From the NCBI GenBank assembly GCA_937900725.1, contig CALCFP010000441.1:1-5608 (forward strand): a DNA stretch of 5,608 bases, given 5' to 3'. This document shows, piece after piece, positions 5,146-5,608 of the stretch. The notes under the pieces are model-generated. The model was not told where the DNA came from. It ran no database searches and saw only the letters and a program-made list of their open reading frames with translations. Position 1 is the first letter of the stretch, and every line of letters begins with the position of its first letter. Both the position numbers and the translations under genes were made by a program. Source of the stretch: an uncultured Bacteroidota bacterium. Its GTDB lineage: Bacteria > Bacteroidota > Bacteroidia > Bacteroidales > SZUA-534.

Positions 5146-5608
5146 ATGAATGACAATTTTGCCATACAATTATTTCAAGACAAGCAGGTTCGCGTTGTCT
5201 GGAACGAACAAGAGGAAAAATACTATTTTTCAGTAATCGACATAGTGCAAATACTGACAGATAGCGACAATCCACAAACCTATTGGCGAGTCTTGAAAAA
5301 AAGACTTCGAGACGAAGGCAATGAAACCGTTACAAATTGTAACACTTTGAAAGTACCTGCTGTCGACGGCAAGATGCGTCTAACGGATATGGCTGATTTA
5401 GAGCAGGTTTTCCGTCTCATTCAATCAATTCCGTCAAAAAAGGCGGAACCCGTCAAGCAATGGCTTGCTGAAATTGGCGCCCAACGCATCGACCAAATGA
5501 TTGACCCTGAACTGACATTTCAAATGGCAGTTGACGATTACCGACGTCGCGGTTACAGCGACAAATGGATAAACGAGCGTATGCGGTCGATTGAGATGCG
5601 CAAGGAAC
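5146..5608 (+). CDS. Bro-N domain protein (runs off right edge)
   Basis: The frame is open from the ATG at 5146 to the window end (154 codons seen). It starts MNDNFAIQLFQDKQVRVVWN and carries the BRO N-terminal domain first known from baculovirus BRO proteins and phage antirepressors. Recognisable blocks are YYFSVIDIVQILTDS (26-40), YWRVLKKRLRDEGNE (46-60), DGKMRLTDMADLEQVFRLIQ (74-93) and SIPSKKAEPVKQWLAEIG (94-111). PELTFQMAVDDYRRRGYSDKW (about 121-141) follows. Relatives in Bacteroidales are stand-alone chromosomal proteins of roughly 250-290 residues, so about 100 residues should lie beyond the edge. The domain is thought to bind DNA; whether it acts as a prophage remnant, a stress gene or a regulator is unknown. 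The gene follows the DJ-1 terminator by about 60 bases, with no clear promoter box. Confidence 0.9.
   Translation, partial: MNDNFAIQLFQDKQVRVVWNEQEEKYYFSVIDIVQILTDSDNPQTYWRVLKKRLRDEGNETVTNCNTLKVPAVDGKMRLTDMADLEQVFRLIQSIPSKKAEPVKQWLAEIGAQRIDQMIDPELTFQMAVDDYRRRGYSDKWINERMRSIEMRKE

Noticed and set aside
5146..5608. Bro-N gene as evidence of a prophage at the right edge
   Set aside because: Stand-alone Bro-N genes are common on Bacteroidales chromosomes, and no integrase, attachment site or phage gene is visible in the window.

Overview
The window looks like chromosomal DNA of a Bacteroidota bacterium, most likely a Bacteroidales gut or rumen type. Three things support this. Two genes are preceded by perfect matches to the Bacteroides -7 promoter element TAnnTTTG (minus strand at 1214-1221, plus strand at 3810-3817). 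Ribosome binding sites are weak and A-rich. Several proteins (HAD hydrolase, Bro-N protein, secreted protein with an NPGFEEY N-terminus) closely resemble Bacteroidales families. These family assignments come from recognised motifs, not from a database search.

Layout. At the left edge is the N-terminal part of an exported protein on the minus strand. It is divergent from a small unrecognised plus-strand gene (304-498) that ends in a strong hairpin terminator. Next come two minus-strand genes: a DUF4143-type AAA ATPase (start 2600, stop 1263) and, downstream of it, a class I SAM-dependent methyltransferase (1186-581). The 446 bases between the ATPase start and the next gene are structured. They hold a weak ATPase promoter, 3.3 copies of an exact 33-bp tandem repeat, a strong minus-strand terminator, and a previously hidden remnant of a second methyltransferase gene (2914-3035). 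That remnant carries a frameshift and an in-frame stop.

The right half is a plus-strand series: a HAD phosphatase/phosphoglucomutase-like enzyme, an iron-sulfur-flavoprotein-like FMN reductase, and a DJ-1/PfpI family protein. The last two probably form one transcript, starting at the TAAATTTG box and ending at a hairpin that includes the DJ-1 stop codon. A Bro-N domain gene begins at 5146 and runs off the window.

How the parts fit. The flavoprotein and DJ-1 protein plausibly act together in redox or carbonyl stress handling, but this is inference. The ATPase is bracketed by two same-orientation methyltransferase sequences, one intact and one decayed. This suggests an accessory module inserted between tandem paralogues, or replacement of the old copy by a new one. 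The tandem repeat just upstream of the ATPase promoter is the best candidate for an undescribed regulatory element. I see no complete new multi-gene defence or mobile system.
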